Assembly (NCBI GenBank): GCA_009929445.1
Contig: SAAL01000011.1
Location: 1 to 52,617, forward strand
Length of the DNA: 52,617 bases
Direction of reading: 5' to 3'
Source of the DNA: Bacteroidia bacterium
GTDB lineage: Bacteria; Bacteroidota; Bacteroidia; Bacteroidales; Paludibacteraceae
The notes under the pieces are model-generated. The model saw only the letters and a program-made list of their open reading frames with translations, had not been told where the DNA came from and did no database searches. The translations under genes and the position numbers were made by a program. Shown here piece by piece: positions 9,910 to 18,621 of this stretch; within the stretch, counting starts at the first letter, position 1; each line of letters begins with the position of its first letter.

Positions 9910-9917
9910 CAAATTTA
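9910..9917 (-). promoter_or_regulatory. Candidate -7 element for the DUF3943 gene
   Basis: On the minus strand this reads TAAATTTG, an exact TAnnTTTG match, 26 bp before the ATG at 9884, which would give a leader of about 20 nt. No clear -33 TTG was seen. Confidence 0.4.
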
Positions 9918-9998
9918 TTAAAGGAGAAATATCTGAGTTTCCTGTGTCTGAAATTTAAAGAATGCTGTTATTAAAAATTGAATATAAAAAAATTCGGT

Positions 9999-10760
9999 CT
10001 ATTTGGTGTACCAGGTCTTGAAATCCGCGACGCGGGCTTTACTTACTATTATTTTTTCAGGTACAGCAACAATCAGGTTTACTGACAGTTTACTTCCAAA
10101 CCAGATAGAAATATCTTTGATTGCTTTGTGTGAAATAATGTACTGACGATTAGCCCTGAAAAACTCAGAAGGGTCGAGTTGTGCGTACAAATCTTCAAGC
10201 GAGCTGTCCAAATAGTAAATCACATCATCTGTAGTGATGATTTTTGCCATTTTATTTTCAACATAAAAACAAGCTATCCTGTCAATGGCCAAAGGAATTA
10301 ATTTATCTTTATATGGTATCAGAAAATGTGATTTCCAGGTATCTTTCGTCTTGTTGAAAGTAGCCAGCAGATTGCTGATCGCGTCAACATTTGTATCCTT
10401 AGCCAATACCAGATTACGGTATTTAGAAATTGCCCGTTCAAAGTTTCTGACATTAATTGGTTTGAGCAAATAGTCGATACTGTTTACCTCGAAGGCTTTC
10501 AGGGCATACTCATCATAAGCCGTAGTGAAAATAACCGGGCTTTTTATCTGAACCTTTTCAAAAATACCGAACGAAGAACCGTCTGCCAGATGAATATCCA
10601 TAAACACCAGGTCCGGAGCAGGATTGAGTGAAAACCATTCCACGCTTTCCTCTACACTTTGCAATACGGCAATCACCTGGATGTCGGCAGCTACCTGACC
10701 AATTACACGTTGCAGATTTTGAGCAGCAATGAGTTCATCTTCTACAATAACAGCTTTCAT
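9999..10760 (-). CDS. LytTR-family response regulator
   Basis: Cytoplasmic DNA-binding response regulator of the LytR/AlgR type. The receiver domain (residues 1-120) has the acidic pocket VEDE (Glu7, Asp8), phospho-acceptor Asp55 in LVFMDIHLADG, the conserved Thr in FTTAYDEYA and Lys100 in DYLLKP. The LytTR domain (about 145-250) has DKLIPLAIDRIACFYVENK and FFRANRQYIISHKAI. Length 253 aa is normal. Its ATG overlaps the stop of the kinase gene by 4 bp (ATGA), so the two are translationally coupled and form a cognate pair. Targets are not visible; the neighbouring efflux operon is one candidate. Confidence 0.93.
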   Translation of the reverse strand: MKAVIVEDELIAAQNLQRVIGQVAADIQVIAVLQSVEESVEWFSLNPAPDLVFMDIHLADGSSFGIFEKVQIKSPVIFTTAYDEYALKAFEVNSIDYLLKPINVRNFERAISKYRNLVLAKDTNVDAISNLLATFNKTKDTWKSHFLIPYKDKLIPLAIDRIACFYVENKMAKIITTDDVIYYLDSSLEDLYAQLDPSEFFRANRQYIISHKAIKDISIWFGSKLSVNLIVAVPEKIIVSKARVADFKTWYTK

Positions 10761-11815
10761 TTTAATCCCGGATTTTTAATTGTGTTATCTGATTGTTGCT
10801 TAATCAATGGAATTTCCACACAAAAAACATCTGTTTTTGTTATGATGACTTCTTTCTGAAACAGGATTTCATACCTTTCGGTCAGGTTAGCCAGGCCAAT
10901 TCCTTCGCCATGTTCCACACCGCTTTTGGGCTGAATGGCGTTTAGTACTCTGATGGTGTCATGCGGCTTGGTTTCAATGGTTATCTGCAACGGATGCCTG
11001 CTGCTGATTACATTGTGTTTGATAGCATTTTCCACCAGTAATTGCAGACTGACCGGAACAATAAAGTAATTCCGGTATTTTTCGTCAATATTATACTGAA
11101 TTTGCAAATTGTCGCCGTAACGAATTTTCATCAACCGGGCATACGAGCCGGTAAAGTCCAGCTCATCACTCAAATGCGTAATTTCCTTGTTACCAATGGT
11201 ATAACGAAACACCTGCGATAGATTTTGTACATATTCGTGGGCTCTTTCATCGTCATTTCCTATCAATCCATCAAGCGTGTTCAGCGAGTTGAACAAAAAA
11301 TGAGGATCAAGCTGATTTTTAAGCGCTTCGTAACGGATTCGGATGTTGTCTGCAATCAGTATTTCATTTTCGAATAAGGTAAGCTGACGTTGGTTGATGG
11401 AGTAAAGCAATAAAGTTGATAATAAAACAACAACCAAAATTATCAGGTCCTTAACTAAATTCATGGTGATTTGAAGGCCGTGTGGAAACGGGCTGTCGGG
11501 CAACAGCAGGAATTCGCCTTCCGTTAATGTGATACTCAACACAACCGTAATAGCCAATAATCCGGAAATGGCATAAAAGAGTTTCGAATGCTTGCTACAA
11601 CGGAGTTGTATTATTTTAAAGATAAAGATGTACAACAGATAAAACAAAAGTATATCTGTCAGGAACATATAAACCAGTTTGAATACAAGCGACACTTCCA
11701 GTCTGCTGTTGTATGCATACCCTAAAAGCTTAATCGCATTCAGGATGATGCTTATGAAAATGGAAAGTTTAATAGCCGTAATCCTGGAGAACGGACGAAA
11801 AGCTCGGTGTCTCAT
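10757..11815 (-). CDS. LytS-like sensor histidine kinase (His_kinase family)
   Basis: Inner-membrane sensor kinase partnered with the LytTR regulator. Four hydrophobic helices are visible at about residues 14-33, 43-68, 79-97 and 119-140, then a linker and the His_kinase box QLDPHFLFNSLNTLDG with phospho-acceptor His172. The ATPase part has LLVENAIKHNV (N box) and EGIGLANLTERYEILF (G box). No extracytoplasmic sensor domain of any size is present, so the signal is probably sensed within the membrane. It lies 78 bp beyond the RND pump gene with a terminator-like hairpin between, so it probably has its own promoter. No ligand can be inferred. Confidence 0.92.
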   Translation of the reverse strand: MRHRAFRPFSRITAIKLSIFISIILNAIKLLGYAYNSRLEVSLVFKLVYMFLTDILLFYLLYIFIFKIIQLRCSKHSKLFYAISGLLAITVVLSITLTEGEFLLLPDSPFPHGLQITMNLVKDLIILVVVLLSTLLLYSINQRQLTLFENEILIADNIRIRYEALKNQLDPHFLFNSLNTLDGLIGNDDERAHEYVQNLSQVFRYTIGNKEITHLSDELDFTGSYARLMKIRYGDNLQIQYNIDEKYRNYFIVPVSLQLLVENAIKHNVISSRHPLQITIETKPHDTIRVLNAIQPKSGVEHGEGIGLANLTERYEILFQKEVIITKTDVFCVEIPLIKQQSDNTIKNPGLK

Positions 11816-11847
11816 ATATGATCAGATTGTGACGATAAAATTACTAA

Positions 11848-11886
11848 AAAACAACGACTAAACTGTAAAAGTCCGGTCGTTGTTTT
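11848..11886 (-). terminator. Terminator of the efflux operon
   Basis: AAAACAACGAC (11848-11858) is the exact reverse complement of GTCGTTGTTTT (11876-11886), loop 17 nt. On the minus strand the 3' arm runs into a T-rich tract (TTTTTTAG), just after the RND stop and before the kinase start. This is a good rho-independent terminator. Confidence 0.65.
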
Positions 11887-11893
11887 CTACAAA

Positions 11894-14800
11894 TTATGCT
11901 AAACTTGCTTCAAGCTGCCTGGCCTTCACTTTTTTAACCAGTCTTTTACGACGACGTACCTGTTTCCTGAACGCGATGCGGTCGAAGATATAATATACCA
12001 CAGGCACCACCACCAGTGTGAGGATCATCGAACTGCTCAGTCCACCAATAATTACCCAACCCATACCGTTTTTCATTTCGGCGCCGTCGCCGGCTCCCAG
12101 TGCAATGGGCAACATACCGAAGATCATGGCGAAGGTAGTCATTAAAATAGGACGCATACGGTCTTTACCGGCTTCAATCAACGCATTGAAAGTGCTCAGT
12201 CCATCTTCCTTGCGGATTTTATTGGTGAAGTCAACCAGCAAAATCGCATTCTTGGCCACCAGTCCGATAAGCACTATCAAACCAATGATACTGAAGATAT
12301 CCAGGTTGTGCATGGTCAGCGCCAATGCCAGGAAAGCTCCGATCATAGCCAGCGGGATGGAAAACAATACGATCAGCGGGTCGGTGAGTGAGTTGTAAAG
12401 TATAACCATGATGAGGTAAATCAACACGATTGCTGCCAGGAAGGAGAATCCCAGACTGCCGAAAGCGGTTGACTGTTGCTCCATCATTCCACTCTTTTTT
12501 ACGGTTACACCTTCCGGCATTTTACCCTCTATTGCTTTTTCTATTTCAGCACCCACTGTTCCTGATGGACGTCCCACAACCATTGATTTCACCGTGATGG
12601 ATGAAATACGGTCGGTACGTTCAAGCGCCGAAGGTCCCAGCCCGTAGTAGATGTCAGCAAACTGTTTCAGTTCAATGAGTTCACCTTTCTTGTTGATAAA
12701 GGTGAGTTTGGCAACATCTTCCGACTTGGTACGGTCGAAATTATCAACCCCGATGCGTATTTTGTATTCAGTATTGTTTTCGGTGTATTTGCAGTTGTCA
12801 TTACCGTTCAGTGCAGTACGCAGGGTTGTTCCCACATCGCTTACCGACAAGCCCAAAGCTGACATTTTTTCGCGGTTGAGCTTAATCTGAACTTCCTGAC
12901 GGGGATCATCGATGGAGTATTTTGCATCCGAAGTTCCCGGTGTGCGACGCACAGTTTCCAGGACCATAGCTGCCGTTTCCTGAACCTGATTATAATCGGC
13001 TCCCTGCACAATCAACTGAATAGGTTCCTGTCCCCCACCGCCAAGGCTTGCCACAGAAGCACGTACCCGGACACCCGGAATCTGCTTCATAATCTTTTCC
13101 TTAGTCAGATTGGCGCAATCCTGTACGCTCATCTTACGCTTCTCCTTGTCTGTCATCTTCACCGAGATGGTTGTAACGTTGTTTTTCGTCGTTTTGGAGT
13201 CCATACCCACATTGGTGTATACTCTCTGAACTTCGGGGATGCTGTTGATGATTTTTTCAGCTTCCATGGTAATCTGGTTGTTCTGATAAACGGTGACCTG
13301 CGGGTTCATATCCAGTGTAACGGTATATTCACCCTGGTCAGTGGTCGGAACAAAGGAGAAACCGATAAATCCACCGGGGAACAGTGACAGCGAAGCAATG
13401 AAAATTGTAACGGTGACCAGCAGCACGGTAAGTTTATGTTTCAATCCCCAGGTAAGAATACCCGCGTACCATTCCTTCAGTGATTCAAAAGCGTTTTCCA
13501 CAAAACGGGAGAATCTTCCGGAAAGTGAGGGACGGGTGTCATCCGGAATATTTCCGAACCGCGACATCAGCAGCGGTGTTACCGTAAACGAAACCAGCAA
13601 GCTACACATAGTAGCTATAATAATCGGGGTGGCAAACTCTTTCAGCACGTTACCGATCATACCGCCGCTAACGGCCAGCGGAAGAAACACAACCACAATC
13701 ACCAGGGTGATGGCCATGGCGGTAAACATAATCTGTTTACAACCGTCGATGGCCGCCCGAAATCTGGTCTTCCCTTTTTCCATGTGGGTAAACATGTTTT
13801 CAATGACCACAATGGAGTCGTCCACAAGAATACCCACCACCAGCGACAAAGCCATCAGTGACATCATGTTCAGCGAGTAACCCAGCAGATACATGCCTAT
13901 GAAGGCCGGTATAATGGAGAGCGGAACAGCCACCATGACAATCAGCGCACTTCGTACATTGTGGAGGAAAATAAAGCAAACAAATGCCACAATGAGAATA
14001 GCCAGTATAAGGTCAATAACCACCGAATGTGCCGAAGCGTTGGTGTACACCGAGTCGTCGGTCGCTATTTCGAATTTTACGTTATTTGCCGAATACTCCT
14101 TTTCAATGGCTTTCAGCTCAGCCTTAGCCATATCTGCAACCTTTACGGCATTGGCATCACTTTGTTTCTGAATGGAAAGTCCGATGGCATCCTTACCGTC
14201 GATACGGTTGATCAGTTTTTGTTCGGCAACCCCGTCTTCCACTTCGGCCACATCCATCACTTTCACCTTGCCTCCGTTGGGAGTGGTGGCAATCACGGTA
14301 TTGCGGAGTTCGTTCAGGCTGGAGTATTTTGCAGCCAAACGCACCGAATACACCTGTTCCGAGTTTTCAACATTTCCTGCGGGAATTTCCATATTGGCGG
14401 TTTGTATGGCCGACAGTACCTGCAAAGCCGAGAGTTTATACGCTTTCAGTTTCTCAGCATCCATGTTCACCCTGATCTGTCGTTCTTTACCCCCGGTGAG
14501 TTTTACCGCACCTACGCCGGGAAGTTTTGCCAGGCGTGGCTGAATACGGTCTTCCACCAGTTTGTAGAATTGGGTGGACGGCATGGATGAGGACGCGGCC
14601 ACACTCAGGATGGATTTCTCTTCCAGGGCAATTTTACTGATGGAAGGTTCCTTCACATCGGTGGGGAGATTGGATTTGATGGCTGATATTTTTCGCTGAG
14701 CTTCCTGCACAGCCAGGTTGGCATCGGCTCCGGCATTCAGTTCGATGGCGATAACCGACACACCTTCCATGGAGGTGGAACTTATTTTCTTCAGGTTTTC

Positions 14801-15022
14801 AAGTGTCGAAAGGGCATCTTCTATTCTTTTGGTAACCGAAGTTTCCACTTCCGATGCTCCGGCTCCGGGATACACCGTTTGAACCGTCAGCATAGGGAGC
14901 TCAAACTTAGGCATTAAGTTCAGATTGAGGTTCGTGTACGACAGGATACCCCCGATAGTCAGCAGCGCAAAGATTACGCCCACTATCAAAGGTTTTTTTA
15001 TAGAGGTTTCTACAATAGACAT
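11894..15022 (-). CDS. RND-family efflux pump, inner-membrane permease (HAE1/AcrB type)
   Basis: Proton-driven inner-membrane component of a tripartite efflux pump. The 1042-aa length, the N-terminal helix followed by a large periplasmic loop (YPGAGASEVETSVTKRIEDA), the TM2-6 bundle and the duplicated C-terminal half all fit HAE1-type RND transporters. The TM4 proton-relay motif LVVGILVDDSIVVIENM carries Asp401 and Asp402. The C-terminal half has LIVLIGLVAKNAILLVDF and the motif GKDRMRPILMTTFAMIFGMLP. It begins 23 bp after the adaptor stop, in one operon with the adaptor and TolC-like genes. The substrate (antibiotics, bile-like compounds or phenolics) cannot be read from sequence, although plant phenolics would fit a pectin degrader. 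Confidence 0.95.
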   Translation of the reverse strand: MSIVETSIKKPLIVGVIFALLTIGGILSYTNLNLNLMPKFELPMLTVQTVYPGAGASEVETSVTKRIEDALSTLENLKKISSTSMEGVSVIAIELNAGADANLAVQEAQRKISAIKSNLPTDVKEPSISKIALEEKSILSVAASSSMPSTQFYKLVEDRIQPRLAKLPGVGAVKLTGGKERQIRVNMDAEKLKAYKLSALQVLSAIQTANMEIPAGNVENSEQVYSVRLAAKYSSLNELRNTVIATTPNGGKVKVMDVAEVEDGVAEQKLINRIDGKDAIGLSIQKQSDANAVKVADMAKAELKAIEKEYSANNVKFEIATDDSVYTNASAHSVVIDLILAILIVAFVCFIFLHNVRSALIVMVAVPLSIIPAFIGMYLLGYSLNMMSLMALSLVVGILVDDSIVVIENMFTHMEKGKTRFRAAIDGCKQIMFTAMAITLVIVVVFLPLAVSGGMIGNVLKEFATPIIIATMCSLLVSFTVTPLLMSRFGNIPDDTRPSLSGRFSRFVENAFESLKEWYAGILTWGLKHKLTVLLVTVTIFIASLSLFPGGFIGFSFVPTTDQGEYTVTLDMNPQVTVYQNNQITMEAEKIINSIPEVQRVYTNVGMDSKTTKNNVTTISVKMTDKEKRKMSVQDCANLTKEKIMKQIPGVRVRASVASLGGGGQEPIQLIVQGADYNQVQETAAMVLETVRRTPGTSDAKYSIDDPRQEVQIKLNREKMSALGLSVSDVGTTLRTALNGNDNCKYTENNTEYKIRIGVDNFDRTKSEDVAKLTFINKKGELIELKQFADIYYGLGPSALERTDRISSITVKSMVVGRPSGTVGAEIEKAIEGKMPEGVTVKKSGMMEQQSTAFGSLGFSFLAAIVLIYLIMVILYNSLTDPLIVLFSIPLAMIGAFLALALTMHNLDIFSIIGLIVLIGLVAKNAILLVDFTNKIRKEDGLSTFNALIEAGKDRMRPILMTTFAMIFGMLPIALGAGDGAEMKNGMGWVIIGGLSSSMILTLVVVPVVYYIFDRIAFRKQVRRRKRLVKKVKARQLEASLA

Positions 15023-15045
15023 AACGTATGTTTTGGATTAAAAAT

Positions 15046-16104
15046 TTAGTTTAGGATGGATACTTTTGCTCCGTCCATTAAGTTGATCTGACCATTCGTT
15101 ACCACTTTATCACCTTCATTCAGACCTGCAGCCACTTCGAGATTGGAATTAAAACTACGACCGGTGGTTATTTTAACCAGTTTTACCGCGTTATCATTTA
15201 CAACGTAAACCGAAGGATCTTTCACACTGCTCACAATGGCATCACGCGGTATCATCAGCGCTTTTCCACTCTTGCCCATATTTACGCTTACATTTACATA
15301 AGTTCCGGCTTTCAGTTTGTCTTTTCCGGTGTTAGGGATCAGGATTTCGACGGGATAGGTATGCGAAGCGCTTGCCTTGGGGCTGATATTGGCTATTTTT
15401 CCCGCATATCTGGCTCCGGGATTTACATCGGTTGTTACATCAATCTGTTGTCCCTGATAAAGTTCGTATGCATTCGATTCGGATACTTCCAGCACAATTT
15501 TCAGTTGCGAAATATCAGCTATTCCGGCAATTACCGATCCGGGATTGACATAAGCTCCTAATTCGGTATTCTGAGCAGTAATAAAACCACTGAAAGGTGC
15601 GGTAATCCGGGTATCATTCCATTGCTTCTGTGCATTTTCCAATTGAATGGAGGCATTCTCGAAAGCCATTCTCACATCACGAAGCTGAGTATCGGAAATA
15701 GCATCACCCTGACGCAGCGACTGATAGCGGTTATAATCATCCTTGCATTTGTCGTAGTTCAGTTTGGCATTTTCATAAGCCAAACGCTTGTAAGTATCAT
15801 CGATTTTGGCAAGTACCTTTCCCTTTGTTACAAAATCGCCCAGTTTGAAATTCACCTGAACAATCTTTCCCGCACTTTCCGAAGCGATATTCACTTCCTT
15901 ACAGGGTTGGGCGGTCCCTACCAGCTCCAGATTTCCGCTGATTTCTTTCATCTCGGCAGAAGCTACCGTAACAGAAACGTCACTTTGAGTAGTTTTAACT
16001 TCCTTACTGCTATCAATTGCTTTCTTGTTTGAAGCCAGTGTCCATGTCATAATTCCAAGCAGCACAACAATTGTGACACTTGCGATTATTGTTTTCTTTT
16101 TCAT
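15046..16104 (-). CDS. RND efflux periplasmic adaptor (membrane fusion protein)
   Basis: Links the RND permease to the TolC-like channel. An N-terminal hydrophobic segment (residues 5-24) without a lipobox anchors or exports it. The lipoyl/barrel-sandwich halves are visible as VNIASESAGKIVQVNFKLGD and ITAPFSGFITAQNTELGAY, separated by an alpha-helical hairpin (about 108-165). A beta-barrel domain and a membrane-proximal domain (SVYVVNDNAVKLVKITTG, LNEGDKVVTNGQINL) follow. Length 352 aa is typical. It is second in the operon; the 113-bp gap to the TolC-like gene is mostly a heptanucleotide repeat array. Confidence 0.94.
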   Translation of the reverse strand: MKKKTIIASVTIVVLLGIMTWTLASNKKAIDSSKEVKTTQSDVSVTVASAEMKEISGNLELVGTAQPCKEVNIASESAGKIVQVNFKLGDFVTKGKVLAKIDDTYKRLAYENAKLNYDKCKDDYNRYQSLRQGDAISDTQLRDVRMAFENASIQLENAQKQWNDTRITAPFSGFITAQNTELGAYVNPGSVIAGIADISQLKIVLEVSESNAYELYQGQQIDVTTDVNPGARYAGKIANISPKASASHTYPVEILIPNTGKDKLKAGTYVNVSVNMGKSGKALMIPRDAIVSSVKDPSVYVVNDNAVKLVKITTGRSFNSNLEVAAGLNEGDKVVTNGQINLMDGAKVSILN

Positions 16105-16124
16105 CTGTTTATATTTTTAATCTT

Positions 16125-16213
16125 GTGATTAGTGATTAGTGATTGGTGATTAGTAACCCGTAACTTGAAACTTGTAACGTGAAACTTGTAACTAGTAACT
16201 CGTAACTTGAAAC
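16125..16213. repeat. Heptanucleotide tandem repeat array, about 12.7 units
   Basis: The array keeps a strict 7-nt period over 89 bp. Four units of GTGATTA (one GTGATTG) at 16125-16152 run, in phase, into units of GTAACTT with variants (GTAACCC, GAAACTT, GTAACGT, GTAACTA, GTAACTC) at 16153-16213. It fills the gap between the tolC-like stop (16218) and the adaptor start (16104). Confidence 0.85.
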
Positions 16214-16217
16214 ATAT

Positions 16218-17579
16218 TTATTTTTCAAACAATTTTCTGATATCTCCGTTGATCGACATAATTTTTAGTTCGGCTTCCTTGAAGTTGTAGAGCGCTGTCA
16301 GATATCCACCCTGCGCGCTGCTCAGACTCATTTCATCCTGCAGCAGGCTGCTCATACCCGCCAACCCTTCGCGGTATTTCAGGGATGATTCCTTAAACAC
16401 TTTTTCGGCCAGTTCGAGGTTTTGTTTCTGGCGGCGAACAATTTCGCGGTTATTCATGTAATTGTTCAGCGCGTTTTTGTAATTCATGCTGATGTTTTCT
16501 TTGGTGCTTTCAAGCGTAGCCTGTGTTTTTTGCAGGTCGAGTGTAGCCTGACGTGCTTTCGAGCGTTTGTCAAATCCATCGAATACCGGTACCGAAACAT
16601 TGATGGCAATGTTGGACATGGGATACCACTTATTGACTTCTCCACTTTTGAAATAGGTGCTGAAATCTTTACGCAAACCCTGATAAGCCATCTGACCCGA
16701 GAATGAAACTGTAGGCAGATATCCATTGTTAATAAGCTTCTTATTCAGAATATTGAGTTCCTTCTGTGATTCGAGCAGACGAATATTCACATGATTCGAA
16801 AAATCAGACTGAAGTATTGGCTCACTGGTTAAAAGGGGCATTGTAGCCGTATCGGTCAGCACCACATTCTCCTCAAGCGGTAAGTCAAGCATATATTTAA
16901 TCATATAAAGTTGTTGTTCACGGGCTGTCTGCGTATTATTCAGCTGAGTGTACAAATTCTCCAGATTTACATTCACACGGTCCAGATCCACCTGTTTGCC
17001 AACTCCGTTTTCAACAATAATTTTGGTTATATCCCTCAGGCGTTCGGTACGTTTGATATTCTGGTTTATCAGTTTAAGCTGTTCGGAGGTAGTCTGACCG
17101 AGTGCATAAAGTCTGGCAACTTCAAACGCGATTTCCTCGCTGGCTTTTTCAACGCTCAGGCTGCTCAGTTCTTCCGATTTCTTAGTCAGTTTGAGTGCTG
17201 TGAGCGCTGTCTGGTTGTATAAAATCTGGCTGATGCTCAGCGCGGCGTTCGCATTGTACTGACTTCCCATTTGTACGGCAATCGTTTTGCCCGGCTGTCC
17301 CAGAAACTCACCCGGAAGTACAGTGGTCGGCAACGCGAGATTGTCGGTAAAACCACCGCTGAAATTTACTTTCGGAAGCAACGCTGCACGCGATTCTTCT
17401 TTCTTATATTGGCTCTTTTCCTTGTCGATGCGCGCTGTTTTCACATTAATATTTTTCTCAACGGCCATCTGCACACATTGCTGCAACGACAATTCGGTAG
17501 TTTTGCTTTCCTGTGCAAACCCCGATTGAATTCCCAGCAGCATCATTGTTAATGAAATAATCTTTCCTTTCATATTCAT
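16218..17579 (-). CDS. TolC-family outer-membrane efflux channel
   Basis: Outer-membrane exit duct of the tripartite pump. The signal peptide MKGKIISLTMMLLGIQSGFA begins at the second Met (17573); the first Met at 17579 is an alternative start. Two OEP repeats are visible: LSLQQCVQMAVEKNINVKTA near the N-terminus with long helices (about 130-210), and a second copy with NKKLINNGYLPTVSFSG, VPVFDGFDKRSKARQATLDL and YREGLAGMSSLLQDEMSL. Length 453 aa is usual for the family. It is first in the operon, with a -7 promoter motif just upstream, and is followed by the adaptor and RND genes. Confidence 0.94.
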   Translation of the reverse strand: MNMKGKIISLTMMLLGIQSGFAQESKTTELSLQQCVQMAVEKNINVKTARIDKEKSQYKKEESRAALLPKVNFSGGFTDNLALPTTVLPGEFLGQPGKTIAVQMGSQYNANAALSISQILYNQTALTALKLTKKSEELSSLSVEKASEEIAFEVARLYALGQTTSEQLKLINQNIKRTERLRDITKIIVENGVGKQVDLDRVNVNLENLYTQLNNTQTAREQQLYMIKYMLDLPLEENVVLTDTATMPLLTSEPILQSDFSNHVNIRLLESQKELNILNKKLINNGYLPTVSFSGQMAYQGLRKDFSTYFKSGEVNKWYPMSNIAINVSVPVFDGFDKRSKARQATLDLQKTQATLESTKENISMNYKNALNNYMNNREIVRRQKQNLELAEKVFKESSLKYREGLAGMSSLLQDEMSLSSAQGGYLTALYNFKEAELKIMSINGDIRKLFEK

Positions 17580-17598
17580 TCTAGTTTGTTTTACGGCG

Positions 17599-17606
17599 CA
17601 AAATTA
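17599..17606 (-). promoter_or_regulatory. Candidate -7 element for the efflux operon
   Basis: On the minus strand this reads TAATTTTG, an exact TAnnTTTG match, 26 bp before the Met codon at 17573 and so predicting a leader of about 20 nt. No clear -33 element was found. Confidence 0.4.
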
Positions 17607-17734
17607 TGCTATACAACATATTTTCAGAGCTAAACACTTACTGAAATGTAAATTTTTGGAGTTGAAATGACTTTTTGGGGGATTGAAACAGCGCGGTCAG
17701 CCTTGTACAGTATGCCTAAAGTTTGACAAAGAAA

Positions 17735-17797
17735 GACAGGAATGTTAAGTAGATAAGCACAAGCAGCTCAGTATTAGGGTGTACAGACATTCCTGTC
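17735..17797. repeat. Inverted repeat, 11-bp perfect arms
   Basis: GACAGGAATGT (17735-17745) and ACATTCCTGTC (17787-17797) are exact reverse complements separated by 41 bp. The role is unknown; it may be an operator pair, a long hairpin or the ends of a small decayed element. Confidence 0.6.
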
Positions 17798-18250
17798 CGT
17801 GATCAATTAAAACAAATAAGAATTACAGCTCACCCGAGCGATCATTTCTGACAGTAATGTGCAACTACCCGATTTCAGAGCATCGGGTTAAATCCGGATT
17901 ATAAAATATGTCTGAGGCAGTCAGGTCCTCAAATTAGAACAGGTTATCATTATTTTTTACGTCAATATATCCGAAAGAACAAGTAGATAAATACTTTAGC
18001 TGTTTAAAACAATTCATCCCAACCTGATTGTAAAAATTCAGATTGGGGTGTTATAGATAATTCCCGTGAGGTTTTTTTGACTTTTACTTTATTTCTTCGA
18101 TGGAATTTGGTTCTGATAATCTGCTTGATGCATGTGCATTACAAATATGTAACAAATAGATTATTCGCAAAAACATGTATATCTATCTGATTATCTGCGA
18201 CGTAAAAGTAACCGATTACGGTTTTTAAATTAGTATTTGTAAAATAACAA

Positions 18251-18562
18251 TTACACTGAAATTCTCTCGAATCGTTCATTAATTAGTTGTAAAAATCCGG
18301 TTTTGAAATCATCACTGAGGAAGCTTATCTCAATAAATTCCAACCATTTCTTTTTTGCTTTTCCCATTTTCAGGAAAAGATTGGCCTGTTGCTTCGTATC
18401 TAAATGTAAGGTAGTGAAGGCTGTTTCAAAATCAATGCGTTTAATTCGTTTCTTTTTCCCGTTAAGTGTGAGAGCCAGGTCTTCATCATCGACACAGCCG
18501 TGGAAGTCATGAAAATGAATAAGAAATAGCAGTTTTTTAATTACCTGTTTATTTTTCATCAT
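18251..18562 (-). pseudogene. C-terminal remnant resembling a HipA-type toxin kinase
   Basis: The 103-residue frame has VDDEDLALTLNGKKKRIKR, then KKKWLEFIEISFLSDDFK and a closing INERFERI. As I recall it, this matches the extreme C-terminus of HipA kinases in Bacteroidetes (DLALTLNGKK...DF...W...I..SFLS..mK..Y..li.eR). The first 22 residues do not fit the family, and the roughly 200 residues holding the kinase ATP-binding and catalytic motifs are absent. No HipB-like helix-turn-helix antitoxin gene is seen beside it. I read it as a decayed fragment of a HipBA-type toxin-antitoxin locus. An independent small protein is possible. Confidence 0.5.
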
Positions 18563-18621
18563 GCTGTCACACAGTTGTATCGTGTGGCAGGTACGTGCTC
18601 TTGTTAATCGAAATCCAAATC

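Larger units (their letters stand above)
17580..18250. other. Long non-coding interval upstream of the efflux operon
   Basis: 671 bp with no credible ORF. It contains the tolC -7 motif (17599-17606), an 11-bp perfect inverted repeat spaced by 41 bp (17735-17797, listed separately), a 7-bp hairpin ACCCGAT/ATCGGGT (17867-17888) and an imperfect 10-bp hairpin with one mismatch (18018-18047). Together with the adjacent HipA-like remnant it looks like eroded accessory DNA. Confidence 0.5.

Noticed and set aside
13961-14590. 209-aa frame opposite the RND pump gene
   Set aside because: It is antisense to a conserved RND region and its His/Phe-rich composition is that of a shadow frame.
11894-15022. 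Heavy-metal (CusA-type) RND assignment
   Set aside because: No Met-rich metal motifs or CusB/CusF-like partners were seen, and the HAE1-type motifs fit drug or small-molecule efflux better.
18018-18047. Hairpin as terminator of the HipA-like remnant
   Set aside because: The 10-bp stem has a mismatch and no T run follows on the minus strand, and the upstream gene is itself a remnant.
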